23,656 nucleotides of DNA, taken from positions 1 through 23,656 of the forward strand of contig JAUCBJ010003713.1 in NCBI GenBank assembly GCA_032718475.1, given 5' to 3'. Origin of the DNA: Nemertoderma westbladi (taxonomy: Eukaryota; Xenacoelomorpha; Nemertodermatida; Nemertodermatidae). The translations under genes and the position numbers were made by a program. A model generated the notes under the pieces. It saw nothing but the letters and a program-made list of their open reading frames with translations, did no database searches and had not been told where the DNA came from. Below are positions 1 through 8,411 of this stretch, piece after piece; the stretch's first letter is position 1; the number at the start of each line of letters is the position of its first letter.

Positions 1-1047
1 TAATCAGAGTTATAGAAGTAATGCAAAATTATTAAAGGAGGGGGGATTCATGCAATTCTTAAAATGGGCGTTTGAAAGTTGCATGATATCAATATCACAT
101 TTGGTATCCTTGTATGGCCAGCTTTCCATCTCTCCGAAAAATTCTGACCCAATACAGCAATAAGGTGGAGGAATCTGTTACAAAATTCATGCAATTCATA
201 TAATTCATGCAATTCTAATTTACGGTTTTTAGAAAAATTTGGCTCCAATTTAGAAAATCTGTGCACCACGACTGTGAGGTTTGCTATCACTGTGCAATCA
301 AATCTCGCTGTGAATACCGTACCTAACTGTATTTTATAACTGTAATTAATTAAATTAATTATTTTTGCCTAATTGAGTTAATTAACTTTAATTAATTTCG
401 GGATCAGGATTTCAATTATCATATTTTTACATTACTCTTACTTACAGACTTATGGTTAGCCAAACAGTCAAAAATGAACTGAGCAGTAATGCAGAAATGA
501 GCTGGCTGGGCGCCAGTGCAAGTCAGCAATTCAAGGCCAAATCAGCAAATTGAAGGAATTGTGAACTGGTGTCCTAGTCCTCTGCTCTAGCCTGTGTGAA
601 GGAGAACTTAACTTCATAGAGCATAAAGAAATAACTTGTAACTTACCGCCAGTATATTAACTTAATGTCTTCATAAAGGGATATAATTAGGATACTACCA
701 GTAGTGTAGTGTAGCAGTCCAGCCCAGCAGCCACCCCACCAGCCATCAGCCGGGCGCTTTTGTGTAGGTTTGCCTAAGGCATAGCAGATGCCATGTTAGG
801 TAACTCAGCTAATGTCGGACAAGAGCTGCAGAGTAATATGTAATACAGTAAGTATAATAAGAAAGCCAATGCTATGCTGGCTGCCTCAATTAGTACACAG
901 TGTGTGTGTGTGTATACTAGGAAGGATGGTAGTGGTAGACAGTGGAGGTCTGCTCTCTGGTGTGTTGATTGGCAGCCTGGCTCCATAGATGGGAAGGAAT
1001 CTGCTTGCCTCAGGGGGATGACGAGTAGCAGATAAAATTGTACAAAT

Positions 1048-1066
1048 CCACCCGTTTGACGGGTGG
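1048..1066. repeat. Short perfect inverted repeat (CCACCCG/CGGGTGG)
   Basis: A perfect 7-bp inverted repeat with a 5-nt TTTGA loop. Two further copies of the CCGTTTGA(C/G)GGGTG core lie at about 1250-1290, so this is a small local family and not a single hairpin. Its function is unknown. Confidence 0.6.
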
Positions 1067-1604
1067 AATTCAATTAATTCTTAATTAAAAGTTAACTATG
1101 CTGTAATTTTAATTTTTACAGGACCAAAATATGTAGTTTTGCCTGCTCTATGTCACAATACCAATTTTACTCGTGCGTCTAAAAAAATAGCAATGCGAAT
1201 TTAATTTTAATTTTTAATAGGGATTTGTGTGGAGAAATACAAACTCATCCACCCGTTTGAGGGGTGTCTGTCCAGCCGTTTGACGGGTGAAAGTTCCTAA
1301 CTGTAGGGCTATAGCATTATAAACTGATAAATTATTACAATTAGGCCTAAGCAATTACTGCAAAATTTCATAGTCAATTGTTGGCTTGGCGCGCATTTGA
1401 TATCATGGGTGGCGCGATTTTCGTTTAACCAGAACGTGTGTGGCGCGCTTTTTGTCAGTATTCCATATAGGGTATGTGGCAGTGTGGCCTTATTCAGTTA
1501 TTCCAGTATTTTGTTCTATTGTATTGGGCAAGCGCAAGGGTTGTGCTGTCAGACTGTTGTATGTAGGCCCTACATTTGTATGTATTGCTGTATTGGATTT
1601 AATT

Positions 1605-1700
1605 AAACCACAGAAAAACCATAAAAAACCATAAAAAACCGAAAAAAACCAAACAATAAAACCAAAACCAAAATTTTTTTTTCAAAAACCATGGTTTTTG
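1605..1700. repeat. A-rich low-complexity tract ending in a palindrome
   Basis: Imperfect tandem AAAAACC units run through this stretch and end in AAAAACCATGGTTTTT (about 1684-1699), a perfect palindrome. The lysine/asparagine-rich or antisense phenylalanine/tryptophan-rich open frames over it come from the low complexity. Confidence 0.6.
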
Positions 1701-1793
1701 CCATCCCTGAGTCATGTCAATAGGCACAAAGATGGTTCGGTTGGGCAGCTGATAGACGTTATGAAGGTTAAAGATGATGACTGGCCTGTATGC

Positions 1794-1862
1794 TGTATGG
1801 AATCCATCCAAAAAGTGCGCCGGATAGCGCGCCGACCAATTTTTATGCACGCTGCGCGTCGA
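1794..1862 (+). repeat. Left half of the dispersed repeat split by the MULE
   Basis: This segment closely matches 13279-13345 downstream: both contain ATGGAATCCATCCAAAAAG, then GTGCGC, GATAGCGCGCC and CCAATTTTTATG. The right half of the same repeat resumes at 13041. The transposon therefore interrupted one copy, and the downstream copy serves as an uninterrupted reference. Confidence 0.85.
1854..1862. repeat. Target-site duplication of the MULE, left copy
   Basis: The 9-bp word GCGCGTCGA directly precedes the left terminus (GGGTCCTAC...). The same word follows the right terminus at 13041-13049. A 9-bp duplication is characteristic of Mutator-like elements. Confidence 0.9.
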
Positions 1863-3071
1863 GGGTCCTACTAATTACCCCAACCTACCACAAACTACCA
1901 CAATCTACCACAATCTACCCCAATAATTCGATACAGGCATCTAATTACCACAATATTATTTTACAATGGCATCTAATTACCACAATATACTGATATACAG
2001 AACGCAAGTGTCTATTTACCACAAGACTAACTGCGCATCTAATTACCACAATATACAGAACGCAAGTGTCTAATTACCACAATACTATACAGCGTCTAAT
2101 TACCACAACACTATACTGCGTCTAATTACCACAACACAACACTGCGTCTAATTACCACAATCTATTTACCACAAGACTACACTGCATCTAATTACCACAA
2201 TATTATTTTACAATGGCATCTAATTACCACAATATACAGAATGCAAGAGTGTCTAATTACCACAAGACTATACTGCGTCTAATTACCACAACACTATACT
2301 GCGTCTAATTACCACAACACAACACTGCGTCTAATTACCACAATCTATTTACCACAAGACTACACTGCATCTAATTACCACAATATTATTTTACAATGGC
2401 ATCTAATTACCACAATATACAGAATGCAAGAGTGTCTAATTACCACAAGACTATACTGCGTCTAATTACCACAACACTATACTGCGTCTAATTACCACAA
2501 CACAACACTGCGTCTAATTACCACAATCTATTTACCACAAGACTACACTGCATCTAATTACCACAATATTATTTTACAATGGCATCTAATTACCACAATA
2601 TACAGAACGCAAGTGTCTAATTACCACAAGACTATACTGCGTCTAATTACCACAACGCTATACTGCGTCTAATTACCACAACACAACACTGCGTCTAATT
2701 ACCACAATCTATTTACGAACAAGACTACACTGCACACTGCATCTAATTACCACAATATTATTTTACAATGGCATCTAATTACCACAATATACAGAACGCA
2801 AGTGTCTAATTACCACAAGACTATACTGCGTCTAATTACCACAACACTATACTGCGTCTAATTACCACAATCTATTTACCACAAGACTACACTGCATCTA
2901 ATTACCACAATATTATTTTACAATGGCATCTAATTACCACAATATACAGAATGCAAGAGTGTCTAATTACCACAATATACAGTACGGTAGTTATTAATAT
3001 TCAGTGTCTAATTACCGCAAGACTTCACTAACGTCTAATTACCACAATATACAGAACTCAAGTGTCTAATC
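1863..3071 (+). repeat. Left TIR outer satellite array (TCTAATTACCACAA units)
   Basis: A tandem array of roughly 20-30 bp monomers, each carrying CTAATTACCACAA, arranged in a higher-order unit of about 183 bp. The marker CTATTTACCACAAGACTACA recurs at about 2161, 2344 and 2527, with a variant at 2708 and another copy near 2871. The outermost units read CTACCACAAACTACCACAATC. Each higher-order unit also carries a segment with ATTATTTTACAATGGCATC. The reverse complement of this array forms the outer right arm. Repeated subterminal motifs could be transposase binding sites, which is inference. Confidence 0.9.
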
Positions 3072-3363
3072 ACGGGTAGGACTAAAAACCCAAACGGACC
3101 CAAACGGTACCCAAACGAACCCAAACGGTGGAATACGGAGTTATATCAACAGATGTTATAGTTGCCACAACGGGGAAACAATTATACGATTATACGAAAA
3201 ATAATTACAGTAATGCAGCTTTTTGTGTTTTACATTCATGAAGAACACAAAAAACGGTGCCAAGCCCGTATAAATGCAGAGGCTCATCTATCAACCACGC
3301 TACTTTACACGTATATGATATACAATGGACATCATTATGTATAAAGTAGCGCTTTATTTATAC

Positions 3364-3382
3364 GGGGGGGGGGGGGGGGGGG
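3364..3382 (+). repeat. Homopolymer G run (19 G)
   Basis: An uninterrupted G tract follows TTTATAC at the start of the left-arm-only module. A second tract of about 20 G lies at 3997-4016 in the duplicated copy. The right arm has no matching C run. Length is likely to vary between copies and sequencing platforms. Confidence 0.85.
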
Positions 3383-3996
3383 CTGAAAGCAATTGGAGAA
3401 TTTATATCTCGTTTCAATGGTAAAGCATCCAATTAAGGGAGAGGAGCTAGTTAAACTGCTACGTTATTCTAACCAAAACAATAAACTAATGTCAATCGAA
3501 CATGGTTAAGGTATTAGTTTTGGAAGTAATCAGTTGTTATTTCTGTAAATATCGTTTGTATCGAAAGACCCCCCTATTTAAAGTACTGTATACTTAGTTA
3601 TTGAAATAAAAAGTATTTATTGTTGGGTGTTTTAGTTAAAGTTGCCGCCCTCTGGGAACAATCGCCACAACAGATGTTATAGTTGCCCCAACGGAAGAAA
3701 CAATCGCCACTACGGAGGATATAGTTGCCACAACGGAGGAAACAATCGCCACAACGGGGGACACAATCGCCACAACAGATGTTATACTGTATTTGCTACA
3801 ACGGGGAAACAATTATACGATTATATGAAATAATAATTACAGTAATGCAGCTTTTTGTGTTTTACATTCATGAAGAACACAAAAAACGGTGCCAAGCCCG
3901 TACTAAATGCAGAGGCTCATCTATCAACCACGCTACTTTACACGTATATGATATACAATGGACATCATTATGTATAAAGTAGCGCTTTATTTATAC

Positions 3997-4016
3997 GGGG
4001 GGGGGGGGGGGGGGGG
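3997..4016 (+). repeat. Homopolymer G run (20 G), second copy
   Basis: The tract sits in the same position as the 3364-3382 run within the duplicated module: TTTATAC precedes it and GGCTGAAAGCAATTGG follows. This shows the duplication includes the G run. Confidence 0.85.
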
Positions 4017-4270
4017 TGGCTGAAAGCAATTGGAGAATTTATATCTCGTTTCAATGGTAAAGCATCCAATTAAGGGAGAGGAGCTAGTTAAACTGCTACG
4101 TTATTCTAACCAAAACAATATGTATTACACGTATATGATATACAATGGACATCATTATGTATAAAGTAGCGCTTTATCATTTAATTCCTAATAAAAATAA
4201 TCTTAGTTCCTATAAATCAATTATTGGGGCACAATTTCAGTATATTACAGTATATCCATAACGAAATCAG

Positions 4271-4276
4271 TTTATT
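4271..4276 (-). terminator. Possible polyadenylation signal of the transposase gene
   Basis: AATAAA on the minus strand lies about 400 bp beyond the transposase stop codon, inside the left arm. The same sequence occurs in the right arm (near 9975) because the arms are inverted copies, so position alone does not prove use. Confidence 0.25.
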
Positions 4277-4293
4277 TCATTTAGTATTAAGTT

Positions 4294-4660
4294 CTTTGGT
4301 AGGTGAGTCTGTCGGTAGGTCAGTTGGTTAGTCTGTCGGTTGGTCAGTCTGTCATTCAATCTGTCGGTCAGTCTATTGGTCAGTCTGTCGGTGAGTCTGT
4401 CGGTAGGTGAGTTAGTTAGTCTATCGGTCAGTCGGTCGGTTGGTCACTGGTGAGTCTGCCCGTCAGTCTCTCGGTCGGTTGGTCAGTTTGTCAGTCAGTG
4501 TGTTGGTCGGTCAGTTTGATTGTCAGTGGGTCAGTCGGATGGTCAGTCTGTCGGTCGGTTGGTCAGTCTGTCGGTCAGTCTGTTGGTTGGTCAGACTGTG
4601 GGTGGGTCTGTCAGTGTGTACCATCTTAAGTTAGATAGACGGTCGGTCAGTTCGGCTGAC
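4294..4660 (+). repeat. Left TIR inner tetranucleotide array (GTCGGTCA type)
   Basis: Nearly pure 4-nt periodicity made of GTCG, GTCA, GTCT and GTTG words. It is the inverted counterpart of 9450-9950. Open frames reading serine/valine/glycine/tryptophan repeats through it (for example 4440-4634) are composition artefacts. Confidence 0.85.
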
Positions 4661-4670
4661 TGAAAATAAA

Positions 4671-7316
4671 TCATCTTTGTATTATGCGGGTGCGCTCGCT
4701 CTTGGGACGTTTGCGTTGTTGGGGTTTTTTTGCAGTTCCTTTTCTTCTAGGCATCGTGAATATTTTATCTTTTGAAAATATTACTTCGGATTCCCCTTTA
4801 GGTTGACCAGATCCACTACATGGTAGTCGCTTATGGATAAAGTCCATTACCAGCTTATCTTTTTGGGCTTCAGTTTTCTGCAACCAGACGTTGCGAGAAA
4901 CTCTAAACTTTTGAAATTTATTGGACAAAACGTAATTACCTGTACCATATAGGGCTCGCCTAAGGTCACTCATTTGTAAATCGCTTACTGAGTGTAAATG
5001 TCTTATTAGTTCTGGCAATTTCTTTGGATGCCAATCGATAGTGACCTTTAGTATATTGTTGATGGACTCGCAGTTATTGTTGGTCCACAGTTTTTCGTGA
5101 CAGCCCATTTGGTGTGGAACACAAATATTTTCATACAAGGTATCCCGCACATGGGTATCAAAGTACTTATCGAATACTGGGTACTTTGTTAAAAAGGGCA
5201 TAAGCTCGAATAAACGAGTATTGAACGTATGTTCATCACAACTTTTTGCAATACCATTCGGACCGAATATAATACCTATGATAGCATTGCGTTCGTCCCC
5301 ATCGCAGCCAACTTTATTAATTAGGTATCGACTTATATCGTCTTTGAGATGTTTACTACAAATAATGTTAGTTGCAGACGGAAAAGCAACTCTAATTGCT
5401 TTCGTCAAACCCTTTTCCTGATCGCTTCCTATTCTAACTTCCACTGTCCTAGCATCGGTGGTTAGTTTCGTCTTTATATGTGAAAGAAATGGAAAATATG
5501 TATTAAATTCGCCGTCCCAATGTAGAAGCATGGGTCCCAAAAAAATGGGAATTTCTGAATTTTCTTTGCGCGCTAAAGCTTGATTTTTATACACTAAAGT
5601 AGTAACAAAAACTGGACCTAAATTAAATGTCCGATCTATTCCTATAATACTCGCGCTGTTTCTTTTAAAGTCTTCCAGTTGTTTCTCTGTGTATAGAATA
5701 ACACTGGGTGGCTTATTTTTTTGATGTATTATTTCCTGAACAAAAGGATCGCTATGAATGGATGAGATAACACTTAATACATCATCGGCCAAATTGCTTG
5801 ATACCTGTTCGAATTTCTTTTCAGCAAGTTTTCTTTTATTGTTGTATTTTTTGTTGCGTATTTGGCGAAAGTCTCTCGGCGCCTCCATCGAATTATCATT
5901 AACCATTGTTTGGTATACAGTACGTGGGCCCTTTGATTCCGCCTGTTCCCCCGCAACCCTCAAGATCTCTGGATTAGTTCTAATATAAGGGACAGAATTC
6001 ACTTGTTTCGAATTGCCATGAATGTTTGTTAAACTTGGATACACGCCACAATATTCCACAATACAAACTCCATTTATTAATTCTGAGCATTGCGAAATTA
6101 CCGAAGTAACTCGCTTCTTATAGGCGGGATCAACTTGAAGTTTTGTGTAATACCTGTGAAATTTTATTATATTACATTCTGGTGGCTGAGGTTGTATTGG
6201 GATATAAGAGACACTGTTTGACTTACGCAATCCTTTCCCATCTCCTGCTTCCTTTATTTGTGCACTTTTAATACAGTAAAGGCCACCCTTTACAAATACA
6301 CCACGGAAATCCTTACTGGTATCACTCCAAAGAAATACCTGATTGACAGTTTTTCCCGATCTACTATCCCAAATCCCACAATCATCCGAAAAATTGCTAC
6401 GTAATCCCCTTTCCCGTCTTTCAATGTTATCCTCATTACGTATAATAAAGTAAACGTTATTCTTTTCCCCAGGAGGTATTTTGTCTACAATTGTATGCTT
6501 ATTGTTCAAGATACGAAGAATTTCAAAAATGTTACTTATTTGCAGGAAGTGCCCCGGGTACGGTAACGACGTCTTTATTGGGGCTTCTTGATTTTCATCA
6601 AATTTTACCTTTTTTGGGGTTGATGTAGCAATCGGTTCCTTATCAAACATATTTGACCTATCATGGAAAAAATCTTCATTATCATTCCTAAAGGATGAAT
6701 GGGAAGTGGGCGAATTAGAATCCTTATTGCCATCAATAACAGTTGGTTCTAATATTGATGGGACACAGAGTAATGGAACGAAATGGTTAGGTAACCAAAT
6801 TCTTCCATCAACGTCGTATGTTGAACTAGTCCACATAATATAAACCGGTGTCATCGAGGTAGGTTTCACACGCGGCATAAATGTCCTATTTAGAATTGGA
6901 ACACATTTGTCTAACACGCCATTGATGGTAGGATAGATAGATAAAATTGGTCTACATATTACGCTACAAGCAGCTGCCATAGTCCAGCTGCTTGAAAATG
7001 AACCATCTTTCGCACAGTCTGTTATTGTCTTTTCATATTCGGGCGATACCAAGTTTATATCATTATAATCTGAATTACACGTATAATAGTCTTTATATTT
7101 CATCAGTTCAATACATGTGAATGTGCGTAGGGTCGCAGCGTACTTTTCAGTACCAGCAATTGCCAGCGAGATGGCGTTAAATAGGCAATTGCCATCGCCA
7201 GTAGTGACCGCTGGAACACGATTCCCACATCCTCCAATTCTCGACAGGAACGAGTTTGAAATATTATCAACATGCGGCATATATCCTTCATTGAATCGTA
7301 TATGTTCGGGTGCGGC
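4671..7316 (-). CDS. PHD-OTU-MULE transposase, exon 2 (OTU protease and DDE transposase domains)
   Basis: This exon encodes 12 linker codons and then 869 residues numbered from the internal Met at 7280. Residues 22-171 form an OTU-like cysteine protease domain: the nucleophile motif is TGDGNCLFNA (Asp29, Cys32) and the likely catalytic His is in NHFVPL (His166). Residues about 240-520 are an unrecognised region. Residues about 540-745 match the MULE transposase fold: Asp549 (IIGIDRTFNLG), Asp620 (RIGSDQEKG), CxxH at 641-644 and Glu738 (NNNCESINN). The C-terminus (843-866) is very basic and probably a nuclear localisation signal. I see no SWIM zinc finger, which many MULEs have after the catalytic core. 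The frame is open without lesions, so the protein may be active. The acceptor TTTTTTAG|GCC at 7317 sets the start. OTU domains cleave ubiquitin-like conjugates; the role here is unknown. Confidence 0.9.
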   Translation of the reverse strand, partial: AAPEHIRFNEGYMPHVDNISNSFLSRIGGCGNRVPAVTTGDGNCLFNAISLAIAGTEKYAATLRTFTCIELMKYKDYYTCNSDYNDINLVSPEYEKTITDCAKDGSFSSSWTMAAACSVICRPILSIYPTINGVLDKCVPILNRTFMPRVKPTSMTPVYIMWTSSTYDVDGRIWLPNHFVPLLCVPSILEPTVIDGNKDSNSPTSHSSFRNDNEDFFHDRSNMFDKEPIATSTPKKVKFDENQEAPIKTSLPYPGHFLQISNIFEILRILNNKHTIVDKIPPGEKNNVYFIIRNEDNIERRERGLRSNFSDDCGIWDSRSGKTVNQVFLWSDTSKDFRGVFVKGGLYCIKSAQIKEAGDGKGLRKSNSVSYIPIQPQPPECNIIKFHRYYTKLQVDPAYKKRVTSVISQCSELINGVCIVEYCGVYPSLTNIHGNSKQVNSVPYIRTNPEILRVAGEQAESKGPRTVYQTMVNDNSMEAPRDFRQIRNKKYNNKRKLAEKKFEQVSSNLADDVLSVISSIHSDPFVQEIIHQKNKPPSVILYTEKQLEDFKRNSASIIGIDRTFNLGPVFVTTLVYKNQALARKENSEIPIFLGPMLLHWDGEFNTYFPFLSHIKTKLTTDARTVEVRIGSDQEKGLTKAIRVAFPSATNIICSKHLKDDISRYLINKVGCDGDERNAIIGIIFGPNGIAKSCDEHTFNTRLFELMPFLTKYPVFDKYFDTHVRDTLYENICVPHQMGCHEKLWTNNNCESINNILKVTIDWHPKKLPELIRHLHSVSDLQMSDLRRALYGTGNYVLSNKFQKFRVSRNVWLQKTEAQKDKLVMDFIHKRLPCSGSGQPKGESEVIFSKDKIFTMPRRKGTAKKPQQRKRPKSERTRIIQR

Positions 7317-7472
7317 CTAAAAAACATAACAAGAAACAGGTATTTGGCTGAGTGCGTATGGATTACTAGTGCTTACTGTACGTATATTAAATAATTAAAA
7401 ATAATTATTAATATGATTTTAATTATTCATTACCTACCTATGTATTACCTACTTTACTATCTATGCAATGCA

Positions 7473-7484
7473 ATGCAGGAAGCA
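7473..7484. repeat. Target-site duplication of the non-LTR insertion, left copy
   Basis: ATGCAGGAAGCA is repeated exactly at 8019-8030, immediately after the (TAG)n tail. A 12-bp duplication is in the usual range for target-primed reverse transcription. Confidence 0.8.
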
Positions 7485-7969
7485 TAGAAGTCACATACTG
7501 TAGAATTCAGCGGAAACTTAAGGTCCGATTCTTTAGAACAGCAGTAGTTCCAGTACTCCCCTATGGAAATCCATGGTGGGCTCTAACTGCCGAGAACACC
7601 AAATCCCTGGATGCCACATTCACAATAATGCTACGCCGGGTTCACTGTGTCAAGTACAATGCACACATCTACAAACAGACACTATATAACATTGGAGGTG
7701 TCTCATTGGTTCCCCCAAGCTTGACACTAGAACAAAGCCGCCTCCGCTTTGCAGGACATTGCTTTCGCCGTGAGGACCAACCAGTGCATAATCTTGTGCT
7801 TTGGCAGCCTCATGGAGTGAATAAGCATGGTGTACAGCCCACGACTTTCTTGAGACGCATCTTAAAGGACACTGACCTTGAAGATAAGGATGATCTAGCA
7901 AATTTCTTGGGTGATAGCAGGGAGTTGTGGCGGCGCAATTTTGACGACAAGCCAGCACAGCATTCTTAA
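7485..7969 (+). pseudogene. C-terminal fragment of a non-LTR reverse transcriptase
   Basis: About 160 residues remain, with no stop until TAA at 7969. Features familiar from the RT thumb and tail of RTE/CR1-like elements are visible: KVRFFRTAVVPVLPYG near the start, then a LRR segment, RLRFAGHCFRRED and LVLWQPHG, and a final DSRELWRRN block. The RT catalytic box and endonuclease domain are absent, so this is a dead fragment. The frame can be extended upstream to an ATG at 7463, but that part lies in the MULE intron and the target duplication and does not belong to the retrotransposon. Confidence 0.8.
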
Positions 7970-8018
7970 AAATGCAGCTGCAATGCAGCATGCCGATCCT
8001 AGTAGTAGTAGTAGTAGT
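7485..8018 (+). mobile_element. 5'-truncated non-LTR retrotransposon copy (RTE/CR1-like)
   Basis: About 534 bp, oriented opposite to the transposase gene and inserted in its intron. It holds only the C-terminal end of a reverse transcriptase ORF, a short 3' untranslated stretch and a (TAG)n tail at 8000-8018. An exact 12-bp direct repeat flanks it. 5' truncation with a microsatellite tail is typical of RTE- and CR1-type elements. The clade assignment is tentative because the endonuclease and RT core are missing. Confidence 0.82.
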
Positions 8019-8030
8019 ATGCAGGAAGCA
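8019..8030. repeat. Target-site duplication of the non-LTR insertion, right copy
   Basis: An exact copy of ATGCAGGAAGCA (7473-7484), directly after the (TAG)n tail. Confidence 0.8.
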
Positions 8031-8129
8031 CAACATCCAAAGGTCATACTCTGTTTCAGTTTCAGATAGCAGTGTACTACCATCATTTAGTTACAGCAGT
8101 GTACGTTATTTTATAGTGAAAGTATTGCT

Positions 8130-8204
8130 GCGGTAAATTAAGTAGGCCTAATACAATTTACCGGTAAATTAAGTAATACTATTTACCAGCGGTAAATTAA
8201 GTCT
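8130..8204. repeat. Three GGTAAATTAAGT copies with a palindrome
   Basis: GGTAAATTAAGT occurs at about 8132, 8163 and 8191. The middle copy is part of the perfect palindrome AATTTACCGGTAAATT (8155-8170). It lies in the intron, and no function can be assigned. Confidence 0.55.
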
Positions 8205-8411
8205 ACCTCTACTTGAGCAATTAAGTCAATTAATAGGCTTCATTGAACTTTCAGATATTTTGTCTTTTTTGCCATTGCTTCACTACTGTATGTTTATAGT
8301 AATAACACAAACTAATAAATGGTCAACAATGACCAACAGTAATTTACAGTACATGGTCAGCCCAGAGTTGGCAAGATTGACGAAAGTGTCGTAAATATCA
8401 ATAATACTTAC

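Larger units (their letters stand above)
1..1793. other. Left flank, no gene recognised
   Basis: I find no supportable gene in this stretch. It is AT-rich, with runs of AATTAATTAA around 340-400, a short (GT)n run near 900-912 and many TAGGCCTA-like words. Two related short inverted-repeat motifs occur: CCACCCG-TTTGA-CGGGTGG at 1048-1066, and a diverged pair at about 1248-1290. The short open frames here (48-290 and 774-1073, minus) show no recognisable domain and are best treated as chance. Confidence 0.6.
3072..4293 (+). repeat. Left TIR middle block
   Basis: This is non-satellite arm sequence with internal duplications. It starts with GGGTAGGACT and about four CCCAAACGG units (3090-3130). 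A module that includes CATTCATGAAGAACACAAAA and ACACGTATATGATATACAA occurs at about 3224-3362 and again at 3856-4000, with a third partial copy at 4125-4180. A second module (CTGAAAGCAATTGGAGAATT..., about 3383-3482 and 4019-4120) is present twice here but absent from the right arm. Between them lies a minisatellite of CAATCGCCACAACGG-type units (3655-3790). Short open frames across this block are repeat translations, not genes. Confidence 0.8.
7317..8411 (-). other. Predicted intron of the transposase gene
   Basis: On the minus strand the donor reads AAT|GTAAGTATT (GT at 8411-8410) and the acceptor reads CTTGTTATGTTTTTTAG|GCC (AG at 7318-7317). Exon 1 from its ATG to the donor is 336 nt, exactly 112 codons. 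Exon 2 from the acceptor to the Met at 7280 is 36 nt, exactly 12 codons without a stop. Both sides are therefore phase 0 and the splice fuses the frames. The intron holds a non-LTR retrotransposon fragment at 7485-8018, which would leave the coding sequence intact. Confidence 0.72.

Noticed and set aside
48-290. 80-codon minus-strand frame
   Set aside because: It has no recognisable domain and partly reads a CATGCAATT repeat. No partner exons were seen.
640-800. Minus-strand open segment ending at a GTAAGT donor (about 645)
   Set aside because: About 50 open codons end at TGGCG|GTAAGTTAC, but no domain, no partner exon and no acceptor context were recognised. Such donors are expected by chance at this length.
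774-1073. 99-codon minus-strand frame with a hydrophobic segment
   Set aside because: It crosses the (GT)n run and shows no family resemblance; hydrophobic stretches of this length arise easily by chance.
1863-3071. Regularly spaced short repeats reminiscent of a CRISPR array
   Set aside because: The units are tandem with similar spacers, have a higher-order period, and form an inverted arm of a eukaryotic transposon. There are no cas genes and the context is eukaryotic.
3642-3833. Open frames over CAATCGCCACAACGG repeats (also 3725-3982, 10580-10825 and 10717-10908)
   Set aside because: Asn/His/Gly-rich peptides translated from a minisatellite in the TIR; the inverted arm gives the same peptides on the other strand. 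No domain.
7463-7484. ATG at 7463 as the start of the reverse-transcriptase fragment
   Set aside because: It lies in the MULE intron and target duplication, outside the retrotransposon, whose copy starts at 7485.
8283-8411. Extension of the PHD frame to 154 codons
   Set aside because: These codons follow a consensus GTAAGT donor and encode a hydrophobic, domain-free tail. Splicing to exon 2 in phase 0 is a better explanation.
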